Below the pieces are notes generated by a model that saw only the letters and a list, made by a program, of their open reading frames with translations, had not been told where the DNA came from and did no database searches. This document shows positions 1-12,195 of a stretch of 64,000 bases of DNA, piece after piece (the stretch's first letter is position 1; every line of letters starts with the position of its first letter). Source of the stretch: Xenorhabdus vietnamensis (GTDB lineage Bacteria; Pseudomonadota; Gammaproteobacteria; Enterobacterales; Enterobacteriaceae); the NCBI RefSeq assembly GCF_002127535.1, contig NZ_MUBJ01000002.1, forward strand, positions 153,234 through 217,233, in the 5' to 3' direction. Both the position numbers and the translations under genes were made by a program.

Positions 1-1258
<1,258 letters not shown>

Positions 1259-1285
1259 CTTTCACGTAGATATTCGAATATAAAA

Positions 1286-1313
1286 AAGGGCGCTAAATAC
1301 AGCGCCCTTTTTC
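1286..1313 (+). terminator. Bidirectional terminator between obgE and dacB
   Basis: Seven-base GC-rich stem GGGCGCT (1288-1294) pairs with AGCGCCC (1301-1307) over a 6-base loop. There is an A-run before it and a T-run after it, so it can end transcripts from both convergent genes. Confidence 0.9.
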
Positions 1314-1343
1314 GATCAATCTTTTTTGCTCTGCTGAGGCTGC

Positions 1344-2792
1344 TCAGTGATTTTGGTATAACGATTTATATAAATCATGTTCAAAATGCGATAATGGAAC
1401 ACGGCGGGTACGTTGGTTTTCAGGAGGAACAGAGTATGCAGAGATAAATTGGACAAAAGCAATTTGTTGTCCGCTGGCAGCAGTCATAAACCCTGCGAGA
1501 TTATAAACTCCTTGTAATGATCCCGTTTTGGCAAAGACTTTACCATCAAGACCCGCCCCATGCAGGCTAGGACGATAAGCCAGCGTGCCATCATATCCCG
1601 CTCGCGGTAGCATGGAAATGAAATCCAGTTCATCATCGTGTTGACTAATAAATTGTAATATATCCATCATGGTTGTAGCGGTGATTAAATTGTGACGTGA
1701 AAGACCTGAACCATCCACCATAACGGTATTTCTTAAATCAATTTGGGCTTTTTGTTTCAGGATCAGACGAACTGCATCAGAACCTGCCCGCCATGTGCCT
1801 GGAACGTCGAAATAGTGATGGCCGAGGGTACGAAAGATTGTATCTGCAATCATGTTATCTGATTTTTTCAGCATGATTTTGAGCATATTATTTAATGGTA
1901 TAGATTGATTTAGGGCGAGAGTTTTTTCTGGTTGCTGGGAAACCGATTGACGTCGTATATGTCCTTTTAACTCAATGCCTGCAATATTCAGCTCATTTTT
2001 CAGTATTTTGCCAGCATAACTGGGCCCATTTTGGATAGCGAATGCCAGTGGGAGCGCTTCATCACGCTGTGTCAGGCAACCTGTAAGAATATATTGATTC
2101 AAGTCACCTGTCGTAACATCAAATTCACAATACTTTGCTTCTGATGAACCCTTAGCCAACGTTTTGACTTCGCTGAATACAGTGACAGGATAAAAAGAGG
2201 GTACACGGACAAATGCCAGTTCACCAGGCTGCTTTGAGCTGTGAAGTGAAACAGAAAAACAGTTCTTATCCACGATTGCTGCTGATGGAGGGGCACTAAA
2301 GCACTGGGTCATATCGTTCCATATCCAACCAGACGCTTTATCGTGGCTGGCAAAAATTGAAACATCTATGATGAGATTGCCATTAATCTGCTTGATGCCA
2401 GATTGTTTTAAGGTCTCGACCATATTGCGCAGTTGCGAGCGTGTTAGCATCGGGTCACCCACAAAACGGGCTGTTAGATTACCTTCTAATGCACCATTGG
2501 AAATATTAGCATCACTTTCCAGTGTCGTTTTAAAACGGTAATCCTTACCAAGCTGCAATAGCGCTGCTAATGCCGTCACAAGTTTCTGCGTACTTGCAGG
2601 CAAAGCCATTTGTTGCCCGTGGTAATCCATTAAAGGCTCTTTTGAGCCAACTACTTGGGCAATAAATGAAAAATTAGTTCCCGCAGGTAAATATTGAGCA
2701 CTTTTCTCAATAGAAGAGGCATTTGCACTGAAAATACTCAGGCTAAAACTGAGTATACAGGCTATTCTGCTGGTAATTTTTAAAAGAGCCAT
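1344..2792 (-). CDS. dacB: D-alanyl-D-alanine carboxypeptidase/endopeptidase PBP4
   Basis: Periplasmic low-molecular-weight penicillin-binding protein that trims pentapeptides and cleaves peptide cross-links in peptidoglycan. The product is 482 residues. A hydrophobic signal peptide (residues 1-26, ending ANAS) is followed by the three active-site motifs of serine peptidase family S13: STQK (67-70), SDN (311-313) and KTG (422-424). An in-frame ATG at 2855 would add 21 residues before the signal peptide, so the start at 2792 (MALLKI) is preferred although its ribosome-binding site is weak. It is divergent from greA, with about 275 bases between the starts. Confidence 0.95.
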   Translation of the reverse strand: MALLKITSRIACILSFSLSIFSANASSIEKSAQYLPAGTNFSFIAQVVGSKEPLMDYHGQQMALPASTQKLVTALAALLQLGKDYRFKTTLESDANISNGALEGNLTARFVGDPMLTRSQLRNMVETLKQSGIKQINGNLIIDVSIFASHDKASGWIWNDMTQCFSAPPSAAIVDKNCFSVSLHSSKQPGELAFVRVPSFYPVTVFSEVKTLAKGSSEAKYCEFDVTTGDLNQYILTGCLTQRDEALPLAFAIQNGPSYAGKILKNELNIAGIELKGHIRRQSVSQQPEKTLALNQSIPLNNMLKIMLKKSDNMIADTIFRTLGHHYFDVPGTWRAGSDAVRLILKQKAQIDLRNTVMVDGSGLSRHNLITATTMMDILQFISQHDDELDFISMLPRAGYDGTLAYRPSLHGAGLDGKVFAKTGSLQGVYNLAGFMTAASGQQIAFVQFISAYSVPPENQRTRRVPLSHFEHDLYKSLYQNH

Positions 2793-3068
2793 AGATCTCG
2801 CATATGAAGTTGGATGTATTCCAAGAATATTTATACTAATAATACTAAGGTGCAATTTAAAGGAAAAGTAAACGATGATCCATCATCAACTCTACGTTAG
2901 AATGATAGATTAGCAGGTAAATATGTATGTGAACTTCAGATTATGCTGGGTTTACACTCCTTTTATTTTTATGTCTGGAGACCCGCCTGATAGGGTGTGC
3001 TCATTGTGCTGTTATTATAAAAATCAGGAAGATGTGTTTGGGCTCAGGATTATTTAGAGGTTTGATAA

Positions 3069-3545
3069 ATGAAACAAATTCCGATGACGGTACGTGGCGC
3101 GGATAAATTGCGCGAAGAATTAGAACATTTGAAAAATGTACGTCGCCCTCAAATTATTGCCGCAATCGCTGAGGCGCGTGAGCACGGTGATTTGAAAGAA
3201 AACGCGGAATATCATGCCGCTCGTGAGCAACAGGGTTTCTGCGAAGGCCGTATTCAGGAAATTGAGGCTAAACTTTCTAATGCACAGGTGATTGACGTCA
3301 CGAAAATGACCAACAGTGGACGGGTGATTTTTGGGGCAACAGTAACGGTACTGAACGTGGATTCTGATGAAGAGCAGTCCTATCGTATCGTAGGTGATGA
3401 TGAAGCAAATATTAAAGAAAATCTGCTTTCAGTAAATTCACCGATTGCCCGTGGCTTGATTGGTAAAGAAGTGGATGATGTTGTTGTTATCACCACACCT
3501 GGCGGTCAAGTAGAATATGAAGTTCTGAATGTAAATTATCTCTAA
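3069..3545 (+). CDS. greA: Transcription elongation factor GreA
   Basis: Rescues backtracked RNA polymerase by stimulating transcript cleavage. At 158 residues it matches the family length. The N-terminal coiled-coil hairpin carries the tip acidic residues in [14 protein letters not shown] (about 38-51), and the C-terminal FKBP-like domain includes [16 protein letters not shown] site lies just upstream. The 5' region (2856-3068) is long, and in E. coli this leader yields the GraL RNA; I do not see an unambiguous terminator-like hairpin here to claim it. An intrinsic terminator follows at 3583-3608. Confidence 0.98.
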   Translation: MKQIPMTVRGADKLREELEHLKNVRRPQIIAAIAEAREHGDLKENAEYHAAREQQGFCEGRIQEIEAKLSNAQVIDVTKMTNSGRVIFGATVTVLNVDSDEEQSYRIVGDDEANIKENLLSVNSPIARGLIGKEVDDVVVITTPGGQVEYEVLNVNYL

Positions 3546-3582
3546 AAACCATGATATTTGGCTATTGCGCTGACATGGAAGG

Positions 3583-3608
3583 AAAAAGGCCAGTTTTTGG
3601 CCTTTTTT
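3583..3608 (+). terminator. greA intrinsic terminator
   Basis: AAGGCCA (3586-3592) pairs with TGGCCTT (3598-3604). The stem is extended by flanking A/T runs and ends in six T residues. Confidence 0.85.
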
Positions 3609-3657
3609 ATCAGGGTAAATACGATCAATATGGCACTTTTGTATAAATATGCCGTGA

Positions 3658-3951
3658 TTATTTAGGTAGACTAATCTTGCGTTCTTTCGATGGACGATAG
3701 AGAACTAGTATTTTTCCAATAATTTGCACATTATGTGCACCAGTTTCACGAACAATCGCTTCAGCGATCAAAGTTTTTATTTCGCGGTCTTCGCCTGCAA
3801 CTTTGACTTTGATAAGCTCGTGATGCGAAAGAGTTTGTTCGATTTCAGCCAATACGCCTTCGGTTAACCCATTGTTGCCGATCATAACGACAGGCTTTAA
3901 TGGGTGAGCGAGGCTTTTCAGGTGTTGGACTTGTTTCTTATTAAGAGTCAT
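3658..3951 (-). CDS. yhbY: CRS1-YhbY RNA-binding protein
   Basis: Small RNA-binding protein of the CRM (CRS1-YhbY) family that associates with pre-50S ribosomal subunits. The 97 residues carry the family's LKPVVMIGNNGLTEGVLAEI segment, with the GxxG-type loop near residues 27-31, and a KVKV strand followed by the C-terminal helix. It is divergent from rlmE, 134 bases between starts, as in E. coli. Confidence 0.95.
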   Translation of the reverse strand: MTLNKKQVQHLKSLAHPLKPVVMIGNNGLTEGVLAEIEQTLSHHELIKVKVAGEDREIKTLIAEAIVRETGAHNVQIIGKILVLYRPSKERKISLPK

Positions 3952-4085
3952 CGTTTTTTTGCTTAGTTAGGATTGAAAACGACACATTCTACCGCCATCT
4001 CATGTCTATCACCATAAAAGTGTGGTGTGGTTTGATAAGAGAGCGTAAAAAATAGGGTTCTCTATTAGTATAGTTGGAAAGAACA

Positions 4086-4715
4086 ATGGCCAATAAAAAA
4101 CGCTCAGCAAGCTCAAGTCGCTGGTTACAGGAACATTTTAGTGATAGATATGTTCTTCAGGCGCAGAAAAAAGGGCTTCGCTCTCGTGCTTGGTTTAAAC
4201 TTGATGAGATACAGCAAAGCGACAAAATCTTTAAACCGGGCATGACCGTTGTTGATTTAGGCGCTGCTCCGGGTGGGTGGTCTCAATACGTAGTTAGTCA
4301 GATTGGTAATAACGGGCGAGTTATTGCTTGTGATCTTTTGCCGATGGATCCGATAGTTGGAGTTGATTTCCTTCAAGGTGACTTTCGTGATGAAATCGTA
4401 TTGAAAACATTACTTGAGAGAGTTGGTGATAATAAAGTCCAGGTCGTCATGTCGGATATGGCTCCCAATATGAGTGGAACCCCCGCGGTCGATATTCCCC
4501 GATCCATGTATCTGATTGAGTTAGCGTTGGATATGTGTCGTGATGTGCTGGCCCCTGGGGGGAGTTTTATTGTCAAAGTGTTTCAGGGAGAAGGCTTTGA
4601 TGAATACCTAAGGGAAATACGCTCCCTTTTTGCGAAGGTAAAAATTCGTAAACCAGAAGCTTCGCGGGCACGATCACGTGAAGTATACATTGTAGCGACA
4701 GGGCGGAAAGTATAG
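4086..4715 (+). CDS. rlmE: 23S rRNA 2'-O-ribose methyltransferase RlmE
   Basis: SAM-dependent enzyme that methylates U2552 in the A-loop of 23S rRNA (also called FtsJ or RrmJ). The 209-residue product begins [15 protein letters not shown], so I use ATG 4086 and not the in-frame TTG at 4074. The SAM-binding motif is [12 protein letters not shown]. The K-D-K-E tetrad of the family can be located in [21 protein letters not shown] and SREVYIV. It lies 48 bases upstream of ftsH and is probably co-transcribed with it, as in E. coli. Confidence 0.97.
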   Translation: MANKKRSASSSRWLQEHFSDRYVLQAQKKGLRSRAWFKLDEIQQSDKIFKPGMTVVDLGAAPGGWSQYVVSQIGNNGRVIACDLLPMDPIVGVDFLQGDFRDEIVLKTLLERVGDNKVQVVMSDMAPNMSGTPAVDIPRSMYLIELALDMCRDVLAPGGSFIVKVFQGEGFDEYLREIRSLFAKVKIRKPEASRARSREVYIVATGRKV

Positions 4716-4763
4716 TACCCTGACTACTATTTGTTAACACAGTTGTAATATGAGGTTAATCCC

Positions 4764-6698
4764 TTGAGTGACATGGCGAAAAACCTGATTCTCTGGTTAG
4801 TCATCGCAGTTGTCTTGATGTTATTGTTCCAGAGTTTTGGTCCTAGCGATTCTAGCGGTCGTAGGGTAGAGTACTCTAATTTCATCAATGAAATATCGCA
4901 GAATCAAGTAAGCGAAGTACGTATTTCGGGTCGTGACATTAATTTCACTAAGAAAGGCAACAGTGAAAAATTCAGCACTTATATGCCGATTCAGGATGAA
5001 AAGTTGCTGGATACCTTACTCAATAAGCAGGTTAAAGTTGTTGGTGAACCACCAGAACAACAAAGCTTGTTAGCGACCCTCTTTATCTCATGGTTCCCAA
5101 TGCTACTGCTAATTGGCGTCTGGATCTTCTTTATGCGCCAAATGCAAGGTGGTGGTGGTAAAGGGGCGATGTCTTTCGGTAAAAGCAAAGCCCGCATGTT
5201 GACGGAAGACCAGATCAAAACCACTTTTGCTGATGTTGCTGGTTGTGATGAAGCAAAAGAAGAAGTGGGTGAATTGGTTGAATATCTGCGTGAGCCTGGC
5301 CGTTTCCAAAAATTGGGCGGCAAGATCCCGAAAGGTATCCTGATGGTGGGTCCTCCGGGTACTGGTAAGACGTTGCTGGCGAAAGCTATTGCTGGCGAAG
5401 CGAAAGTACCTTTCTTCACTATCTCTGGTTCTGATTTTGTTGAAATGTTTGTTGGTGTAGGTGCTTCCCGTGTTCGTGATATGTTTGAACAGGCGAAAAA
5501 AGCAGCGCCGTGCATCATCTTTATTGACGAAATTGATGCAGTAGGTCGTCAGCGTGGTGCTGGCCTGGGGGGGGGGCACGATGAACGTGAACAGACACTG
5601 AACCAGATGCTGGTTGAGATGGATGGCTTTGAAGGTAACGAAGGTATCATTGTTATCGCAGCAACTAACCGCCCTGATGTTCTGGATCCTGCTTTGTTGC
5701 GTCCTGGTCGTTTTGACCGTCAGGTAGTTGTCGGTCTACCGGATGTTCGTGGCCGTGAGCAAATCTTGAAGGTTCATATGCGCCGTATTCCGCTGGATAC
5801 TGATATTGATGCATCGATCATTGCTCGTGGTACACCGGGTTTTTCGGGCGCAGATTTGGCCAATCTGGTGAATGAAGCTGCCTTGTTTGCTGCTCGTGGT
5901 AATAAGCGCGTTGTTTCTATGGTTGAGTTTGAAAAAGCCAAAGATAAGATCATGATGGGGGCAGAGCGCCGTTCAATGGTGATGACGGAGGAGCAAAAAG
6001 AATCCACGGCATACCATGAAGCAGGGCATGCCATTATCGGTCGCTTAGTACCAGAACACGATCCTGTGCACAAAGTAACGATTATTCCGCGTGGTCGCGC
6101 ATTAGGTGTGACGTTCTTCTTGCCAGAGGGTGATCAGATCAGTGCAAGTCGTCAAAAATTGGAAAGCCAAATTTCAACTTTATACGGTGGCCGATTAGCG
6201 GAAGAAATTATCTACGGTGTAGATAATGTTTCTACTGGTGCGTCTAATGATATTAAAGTGGCGACTTCTATTGCGCGTAACATGGTGACACAGTGGGGCT
6301 TCTCAGAAAAACTGGGGCCATTGCTATATGCGGAAGAAGAAGGTGAAGTTTTCCTCGGTCGCTCGGTTGCGAAGGCAAAACATATGTCTGAAGACACTGC
6401 GCGTTTAATTGATCAGGAAGTGAAGGTTATCATTGACCGTAACTATTTACGTGCTCGTCAGATTCTGATGGGTAATCTTGATATTCTTCATTCAATGAAA
6501 GATGCGTTGATGAAGTATGAAACTATTGATGCCCCTCAGATTGATGATCTGATGAATCGTACAACAGTACGCCCACCAGCTGGTTGGGAAGGTAACAATA
6601 ATAATGGCGGTAATAACGGTAGTAATAGCAATAACCGTCATAACACATCATCTCCGCGGCAAACTTCAAAGCCTGTGGATGATAATCCAACCGCATAA
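4764..6698 (+). CDS. ftsH: ATP-dependent zinc metalloprotease FtsH
   Basis: Membrane-anchored AAA+ protease that degrades regulators such as sigma-32 and LpxC and faulty membrane proteins. There are two N-terminal membrane segments (about residues 8-25 and 100-122) with a periplasmic loop between. The AAA module has Walker A GPPGTGKT (196-203), Walker [10 protein letters not shown] and the second region of homology ending RPGRFDR. The zinc site is HEAGH (418-422). The C-terminus is Asn/Gly-rich (NNNNGGNNG) and low in complexity. GAGG at 4752-4755 is better placed for TTG 4764 than for ATG 4773, so TTG is listed; ATG 4773 would give the commonly annotated MAKNLIL start. A tract of eight G occurs at 5570-5577 inside the reading frame. 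Confidence 0.97.
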   Translation: MSDMAKNLILWLVIAVVLMLLFQSFGPSDSSGRRVEYSNFINEISQNQVSEVRISGRDINFTKKGNSEKFSTYMPIQDEKLLDTLLNKQVKVVGEPPEQQSLLATLFISWFPMLLLIGVWIFFMRQMQGGGGKGAMSFGKSKARMLTEDQIKTTFADVAGCDEAKEEVGELVEYLREPGRFQKLGGKIPKGILMVGPPGTGKTLLAKAIAGEAKVPFFTISGSDFVEMFVGVGASRVRDMFEQAKKAAPCIIFIDEIDAVGRQRGAGLGGGHDEREQTLNQMLVEMDGFEGNEGIIVIAATNRPDVLDPALLRPGRFDRQVVVGLPDVRGREQILKVHMRRIPLDTDIDASIIARGTPGFSGADLANLVNEAALFAARGNKRVVSMVEFEKAKDKIMMGAERRSMVMTEEQKESTAYHEAGHAIIGRLVPEHDPVHKVTIIPRGRALGVTFFLPEGDQISASRQKLESQISTLYGGRLAEEIIYGVDNVSTGASNDIKVATSIARNMVTQWGFSEKLGPLLYAEEEGEVFLGRSVAKAKHMSEDTARLIDQEVKVIIDRNYLRARQILMGNLDILHSMKDALMKYETIDAPQIDDLMNRTTVRPPAGWEGNNNNGGNNGSNSNNRHNTSSPRQTSKPVDDNPTA

Positions 6699-6723
6699 TC
6701 TGGTTAATAATCTTACCAAACTA

Positions 6724-6748
6724 AGGGCAATAACATGTTGTTGCCCTT
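6724..6748 (+). terminator. Hairpin after ftsH
   Basis: GGGCAA (6725-6730) pairs with TTGCCC (6741-6746), followed by four T. It is a plausible ftsH terminator, weaker than the next hairpin. Confidence 0.6.
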
Positions 6749-6778
6749 TTGGATTTGAAGACTGCAATTCTTAAATTA

Positions 6779-6803
6779 AACCCCAGGCTTGTCCTGGGGT
6801 TTT
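6779..6803 (+). terminator. Second hairpin between ftsH and folP
   Basis: AACCCCAGG (6779-6787) pairs with CCTGGGGTT (6793-6801) over a 5-base loop and ends in T. It lies only about 20 bases before folP, so it can end or attenuate read-through from ftsH. Confidence 0.75.
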
Positions 6804-6822
6804 GATATTAAGGCACCTCACG

Positions 6823-7680
6823 ATGAAACTGACAGCCAGAGGTTGTACCCTCGATCTTTCCCATCCACAAGTGATGGGAATTTTGAACGTTACTCCCGAT
6901 TCTTTCTCTGATGGCGGAACTTATAATACCTTTGATACAGCATTGAAACATGCCTCTAAGATGATTGAAGAGGGAGCAACCATTATTGATGTGGGGGGAG
7001 AATCAACGCGCCCTGGAGCAGGTGAGGTGAATGAGCAGGAAGAATTAGATCGAGTAGTTCCGGTGATTGAGGCTCTGGCACAGCGCTTTGATACTTGGAT
7101 CTCTGTGGATACCTCAAAAGCTGCTGTCATGAGGGAAGCAGCCAAAGCTGGGGCTCATATTATCAATGATATTCGCGCATTGCAGGAACCCGGAGCACTT
7201 GATGTGGCAGCACAAAGTGGCTTGCCGATCTGCTTGATGCATATGCAGGGGCAACCCCATACGATGCAAACTGCACCTCATTATGAAGATGTCTTATCGG
7301 AAGTAAAAACATTTTTTATACAGCAAATTGAACGCTGCGTTGCTGCGGGTATCGCAAAAAACAATCTGATTCTTGATCCTGGGTTCGGTTTTGGTAAGAA
7401 CTTATCGCATAATTATCAATTATTAGCTCGCTTACAAGAATTCCATCATTTAGGTTTACCGATTCTGGCGGGAATGTCTCGTAAGTCTATGATTGGTCAA
7501 CTGCTTGATGTACCACCGCAAGAGCGCACGACAGGAAGTGTTGCTTGTGCTGTAATTGCAGCTATGAAAGGTGCCCAGATTATCCGTGTACATGATGTGA
7601 AAGAAACTGTTCAGGCAATGCAAGTCGTTCATGCAACACGGTCTGCCAACATGGCTTGCAAGGATTATGGGGCATCATGA
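6823..7680 (+). CDS. folP: Dihydropteroate synthase
   Basis: Condenses para-aminobenzoate with 6-hydroxymethyl-dihydropterin diphosphate in folate synthesis; the target of sulfonamides. The 285-residue TIM-barrel protein shows both family signatures: MGILNVTPDSFSDGG near residue 15 and VDVGGESTRPGA-type sequence near 50. The conserved NDIRAL and pterin-binding DPGFGFGK follow. ATG 6823 (MKLTARG) is preferred to an upstream in-frame start at 6802, which overlaps the preceding hairpin. It is followed by glmM 103 bases downstream, the E. coli order. Confidence 0.97.
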   Translation: MKLTARGCTLDLSHPQVMGILNVTPDSFSDGGTYNTFDTALKHASKMIEEGATIIDVGGESTRPGAGEVNEQEELDRVVPVIEALAQRFDTWISVDTSKAAVMREAAKAGAHIINDIRALQEPGALDVAAQSGLPICLMHMQGQPHTMQTAPHYEDVLSEVKTFFIQQIERCVAAGIAKNNLILDPGFGFGKNLSHNYQLLARLQEFHHLGLPILAGMSRKSMIGQLLDVPPQERTTGSVACAVIAAMKGAQIIRVHDVKETVQAMQVVHATRSANMACKDYGAS

Positions 7681-7783
7681 AAAGAATATGGTGTTTGTAA
7701 AATACAACACGTGTAAAGAACATAATGTCAGCAAAAATTCGCTGTGAGCAGAGAGATAATTTCAGGAAAGGAAACAGAAATTT

Positions 7784-9121
7784 ATGAGTAACCGTAAATA
7801 TTTTGGTACTGACGGTATCCGTGGCAAAGTGGGTAATGCCCCAATTACGCCTGACTTTGTTTTGAAACTTGGCTGGGCTGCTGGAAAAGTTTTGGCGCGT
7901 CATGGTTCTCGCAAAATCATCATTGGCAAAGATACCCGAGTCTCAGGTTATATGTTGGAATCTGCACTGGAAGCGGGGTTAGCCGCCGCGGGATTATCAG
8001 CATCTTTCACCGGCCCTATGCCAACACCTGCCGTGGCATATCTGACACGTACTTTTCGTGCAGAAGCTGGTATTGTCATTTCCGCTTCCCATAATCCTTA
8101 CTATGATAACGGTATTAAATTTTTCTCCATTGATGGAACTAAATTACCTGATGATGTTGAAGAAGCAATTGAAGCAGAAATGGAAAAACCTCTGACTTGT
8201 GTGGAATCTGCTGAGTTAGGGCGTGCAAATCGGATCGTTGATGCGGCGGGTCGTTACATTGAATTTTGTAAAGGGACATTTCCCAGTGAGCAAAGTTTAA
8301 ATGGGTTGAAAATTGTTTTAGATTGCGCCAATGGTGCTACCTATCATATTGCTCCGAATGTTCTTAGAGAACTGGGTGCAGATGTTATTATGATTGGTTG
8401 TGAGCCTAATGGTATCAATATCAATGAAGAATGTGGTGCAACAGATGTTCGTCTATTGCAAAAGCGTGTACTGGAAGAGCAGGCTCACGTTGGTCTGGCA
8501 TTTGATGGTGATGGTGACCGTATCATCATGGTTGACCATCTGGGCCAAAAAGTTGATGGCGATCAGATCCTTTATATCATCGCACGTGAAGCCTTGAGAC
8601 AAGGTCAGTTACGTGGCGGAGCAGTAGGTACGTTGATGAGCAACATGGGGCTTGAGTTAGCACTGAAACAGCTTGGTATTCCATTTGAACGTGCGAAGGT
8701 CGGCGATCGCTATGTATTGGAGAAATTGCAGGAAAAAGGCTGGCGTTTGGGCGCAGAAAACTCAGGCCATGTGATTTTGCTGGACAAAACTACAACAGGT
8801 GACGGAGTTGTTGCTGGATTGCAAGTCTTGAGCGCAATGGTGCGTAATAATATGAGTCTGCATGACCTGTGCAGTGGCATGAAACTTCTGCCTCAAATTT
8901 TGGTAAACGTTCGCTTTGCGGGTAAGACTGATCCCCTACAATCAGAATCAGTGCGGGAAGCCGTAAAATCAGTTGAGGCTGAATTGAATGGCCGCGGTCG
9001 TGTTCTGTTACGTAAATCAGGTACAGAGCCATTGATTCGCGTAATGGTAGAAGGTGAAGATGAAGAACAAGTCACAGCATTGGCACATCGTATCGCTGAT
9101 ACAGTGAGAAAAAACGGGTGA
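7784..9121 (+). CDS. glmM: Phosphoglucosamine mutase
   Basis: Interconverts glucosamine-6-phosphate and glucosamine-1-phosphate on the path to UDP-GlcNAc for peptidoglycan and LPS. At 445 residues it is full length. The phosphoserine loop is SASHNP near residue 100, the metal-binding loop DGDGDR lies in the middle, and the sugar-binding GAENSGH and phosphate-binding [12 protein letters not shown] motifs are near the end. A good AGGAAAGGAAAC site precedes the start. Confidence 0.98.
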   Translation: MSNRKYFGTDGIRGKVGNAPITPDFVLKLGWAAGKVLARHGSRKIIIGKDTRVSGYMLESALEAGLAAAGLSASFTGPMPTPAVAYLTRTFRAEAGIVISASHNPYYDNGIKFFSIDGTKLPDDVEEAIEAEMEKPLTCVESAELGRANRIVDAAGRYIEFCKGTFPSEQSLNGLKIVLDCANGATYHIAPNVLRELGADVIMIGCEPNGININEECGATDVRLLQKRVLEEQAHVGLAFDGDGDRIIMVDHLGQKVDGDQILYIIAREALRQGQLRGGAVGTLMSNMGLELALKQLGIPFERAKVGDRYVLEKLQEKGWRLGAENSGHVILLDKTTTGDGVVAGLQVLSAMVRNNMSLHDLCSGMKLLPQILVNVRFAGKTDPLQSESVREAVKSVEAELNGRGRVLLRKSGTEPLIRVMVEGEDEEQVTALAHRIADTVRKNG

Positions 9122-9199
9122 TTTGTTGATTTTTCATTCGAACAGATCCAGTATTTGAAATTAGTCTTGCGTGTCTGATACGCTTTGGTTAGTATTCAA

Positions 9200-9240
9200 A
9201 CCCGCTCAATAAGTTAATTTTTCTAATTTTGTGAGCGGGT
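9200..9240 (+). other. Long inverted repeat between glmM and secG
   Basis: ACCCGCTCA (9200-9208) is a perfect inverted repeat of TGAGCGGGT (9232-9240) with a 23-base AT-rich loop. No T-run follows, so it is not a standard terminator. It may be a structured leader element for secG or a processing site. Confidence 0.4.
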
Positions 9241-9300
9241 GATGCAATACAACGTCGCTACGAAATTGTGGTAAACCCCACGAGGAAACGGGTACAACAT

Positions 9301-9639
9301 ATGTATGAAGCTCTTTTAGGTATATTCTTGCTGGTTAGTATCGGGCTAATTGCTCTGGTTCTGCTACAGCAGGGTAAAGGTGCTGATATGGGTGCTTCTT
9401 TCGGCGCGGGTGCCTCTAATACACTGTTTGGTTCATCGGGTTCCAGTAACTTCATGACCCGTATGACGGCTGTTTTTGCAACGCTATTTATTGTTATCAG
9501 TCTGATTCTGGGTAACATGACCAGCAACAAGACTGGTTCCAGTAGTAAATGGGATAACCTTGTCGAATCTGTAAAAGTTGAAAAACATACAGAAGTTCCG
9601 GCAACGCCATCAAAACCAAATAGTGATATCCCACAGTAA
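9301..9639 (+). CDS. secG: Preprotein translocase subunit SecG
   Basis: Small subunit of the SecYEG channel that assists SecA-driven export. The 112-residue product from ATG 9301 has two membrane helices (about 4-22 and 53-72). The conserved cytoplasmic loop QQGKGADMGASFGAGASNTLFG links them, and the tail is hydrophilic. The frame is open back to 9268, but the upstream residues are not part of the family. Confidence 0.95.
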   Translation: MYEALLGIFLLVSIGLIALVLLQQGKGADMGASFGAGASNTLFGSSGSSNFMTRMTAVFATLFIVISLILGNMTSNKTGSSSKWDNLVESVKVEKHTEVPATPSKPNSDIPQ

Positions 9640-9737
9640 CTTTCAGTAACAGAATTGAAATAGGGTTGTTGGTTTTAACAGTATTGTTTTTAATTGTTAT
9701 ATAAATAATCATTAAAATAACAATCCTATGAATCAGT

Positions 9738-9827
9738 GCCGAGGTGGTGAAATTGGTATACACGCTACCTTGAGGTGGTAGTGCCTAAACAACGGGCGTA
9801 CGGGTTCAAGTCCCGTCCTCGGCACCA
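9738..9827 (+). tRNA. leuU: tRNA-Leu (anticodon GAG)
   Basis: Acceptor GCCGAGG (9738-9744) pairs with CCTCGGC (9817-9823), followed by discriminator A and an encoded CCA. The anticodon loop is closed by CTACC/GGTAG with anticodon GAG at 9772-9774. A long variable arm and a GGTTCAAGTCC T-arm make it a class II tRNA. The position after secG matches E. coli leuU. Confidence 0.97.
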
Positions 9828-9885
9828 TTAATCTAGAAACTTGCGTTTTTAGTATTATAAGCGTAAGATTCGCCACGTTTTCGAA

Positions 9886-9962
<77 letters not shown>

Positions 9963-10104
9963 CTTCTTAATAACATATATCTTTTCGATAGTAATAATTC
10001 AGCAGCCATTGAGACATCGATCCTGATTTGTTAGGTTGCTTTGAAAAGTATAGTAAAGAAGCTGGTTGAGACCACTGGCAGTAAACAGGGTCCAGTTGCA
10101 TAAA

Positions 10105-10126
10105 GCCCCGAGTATCGGGGTTTTTT
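10105..10126 (+). terminator. Terminator/attenuator 1 upstream of rimP
   Basis: CCCCGA (10106-10111) pairs with TCGGGG (10115-10120) over a 3-base loop, followed by six T. Confidence 0.9.
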
Positions 10127-10148
10127 GTTATTTGACAGCAGAACTACT

Positions 10149-10171
10149 GGGCTAATATAGCCCTTTTTTTA
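10149..10171 (+). terminator. Terminator/attenuator 2 upstream of rimP
   Basis: GGGCTA (10149-10154) pairs with TAGCCC (10158-10163) and is followed by seven T, only 17 bases before the rimP start. Two tandem terminators after metY would limit read-through into the nusA-infB operon. Confidence 0.88.
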
Positions 10172-10187
10172 TGTCTTGGGGGTGGGC

Positions 10188-10640
10188 TTGTCCACATTAG
10201 AGCAAAAATTAACAGAGATGATTTCAGCACCAGTTGAAGCTTTAGGTTTTGAATTAGTTGGCCTGGAGTTTATTCGCGCTCGTGTATCAACTTTGCGGGT
10301 CTATATTGATAGTGAAGAGGGTATCACTGTTGATAATTGTGCTGATGTTAGCCACCAGGTCAGTGCAGTGCTTGATGTTGAAGATCCTATTTCAGTGCTT
10401 TATAACCTGGAAATATCTTCACCAGGGCTTGAGCGTCCACTGTTTAAGGCTGAACATTACCAGCGTTTTATGGGTGAAGAAGTCAGCTTGGTTTTACGCA
10501 TGGCAATGCAGAACCGTCGCAAATGGCAAGGTATCATCAAGGTTGTTGATGGTGAAATGATTACGGTTACGGTGGATGGAAAAGACGAAGTGTTCGCACT
10601 GAGCAACATCCAGAAAGCGAACCTGGTACCCCACTTTTAA
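10188..10640 (+). CDS. rimP: Ribosome maturation factor RimP
   Basis: Needed for maturation of the 30S subunit. The 150-residue product is almost superposable on E. coli RimP ([10 protein letters not shown] near the start, ending [14 protein letters not shown]). To match the family length the start must be TTG 10188, which has a G-rich site (GGGGGTGGG) a few bases upstream. An alternative TTG at 10176 lies inside that site. First gene of the rimP-nusA-infB-rbfA-truB-rpsO operon. Confidence 0.95.
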   Translation: MSTLEQKLTEMISAPVEALGFELVGLEFIRARVSTLRVYIDSEEGITVDNCADVSHQVSAVLDVEDPISVLYNLEISSPGLERPLFKAEHYQRFMGEEVSLVLRMAMQNRRKWQGIIKVVDGEMITVTVDGKDEVFALSNIQKANLVPHF

Positions 10641-12170
<1,530 letters not shown>

Positions 12171-12195
12171 ATAAACTGTAGCAGGAAGGAACAGA

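Noticed and set aside
5570-5577. Run of eight G in ftsH as a frameshift
   Set aside because: The reading frame and protein motifs are continuous on both sides ([12 protein letters not shown]), so no error is indicated.
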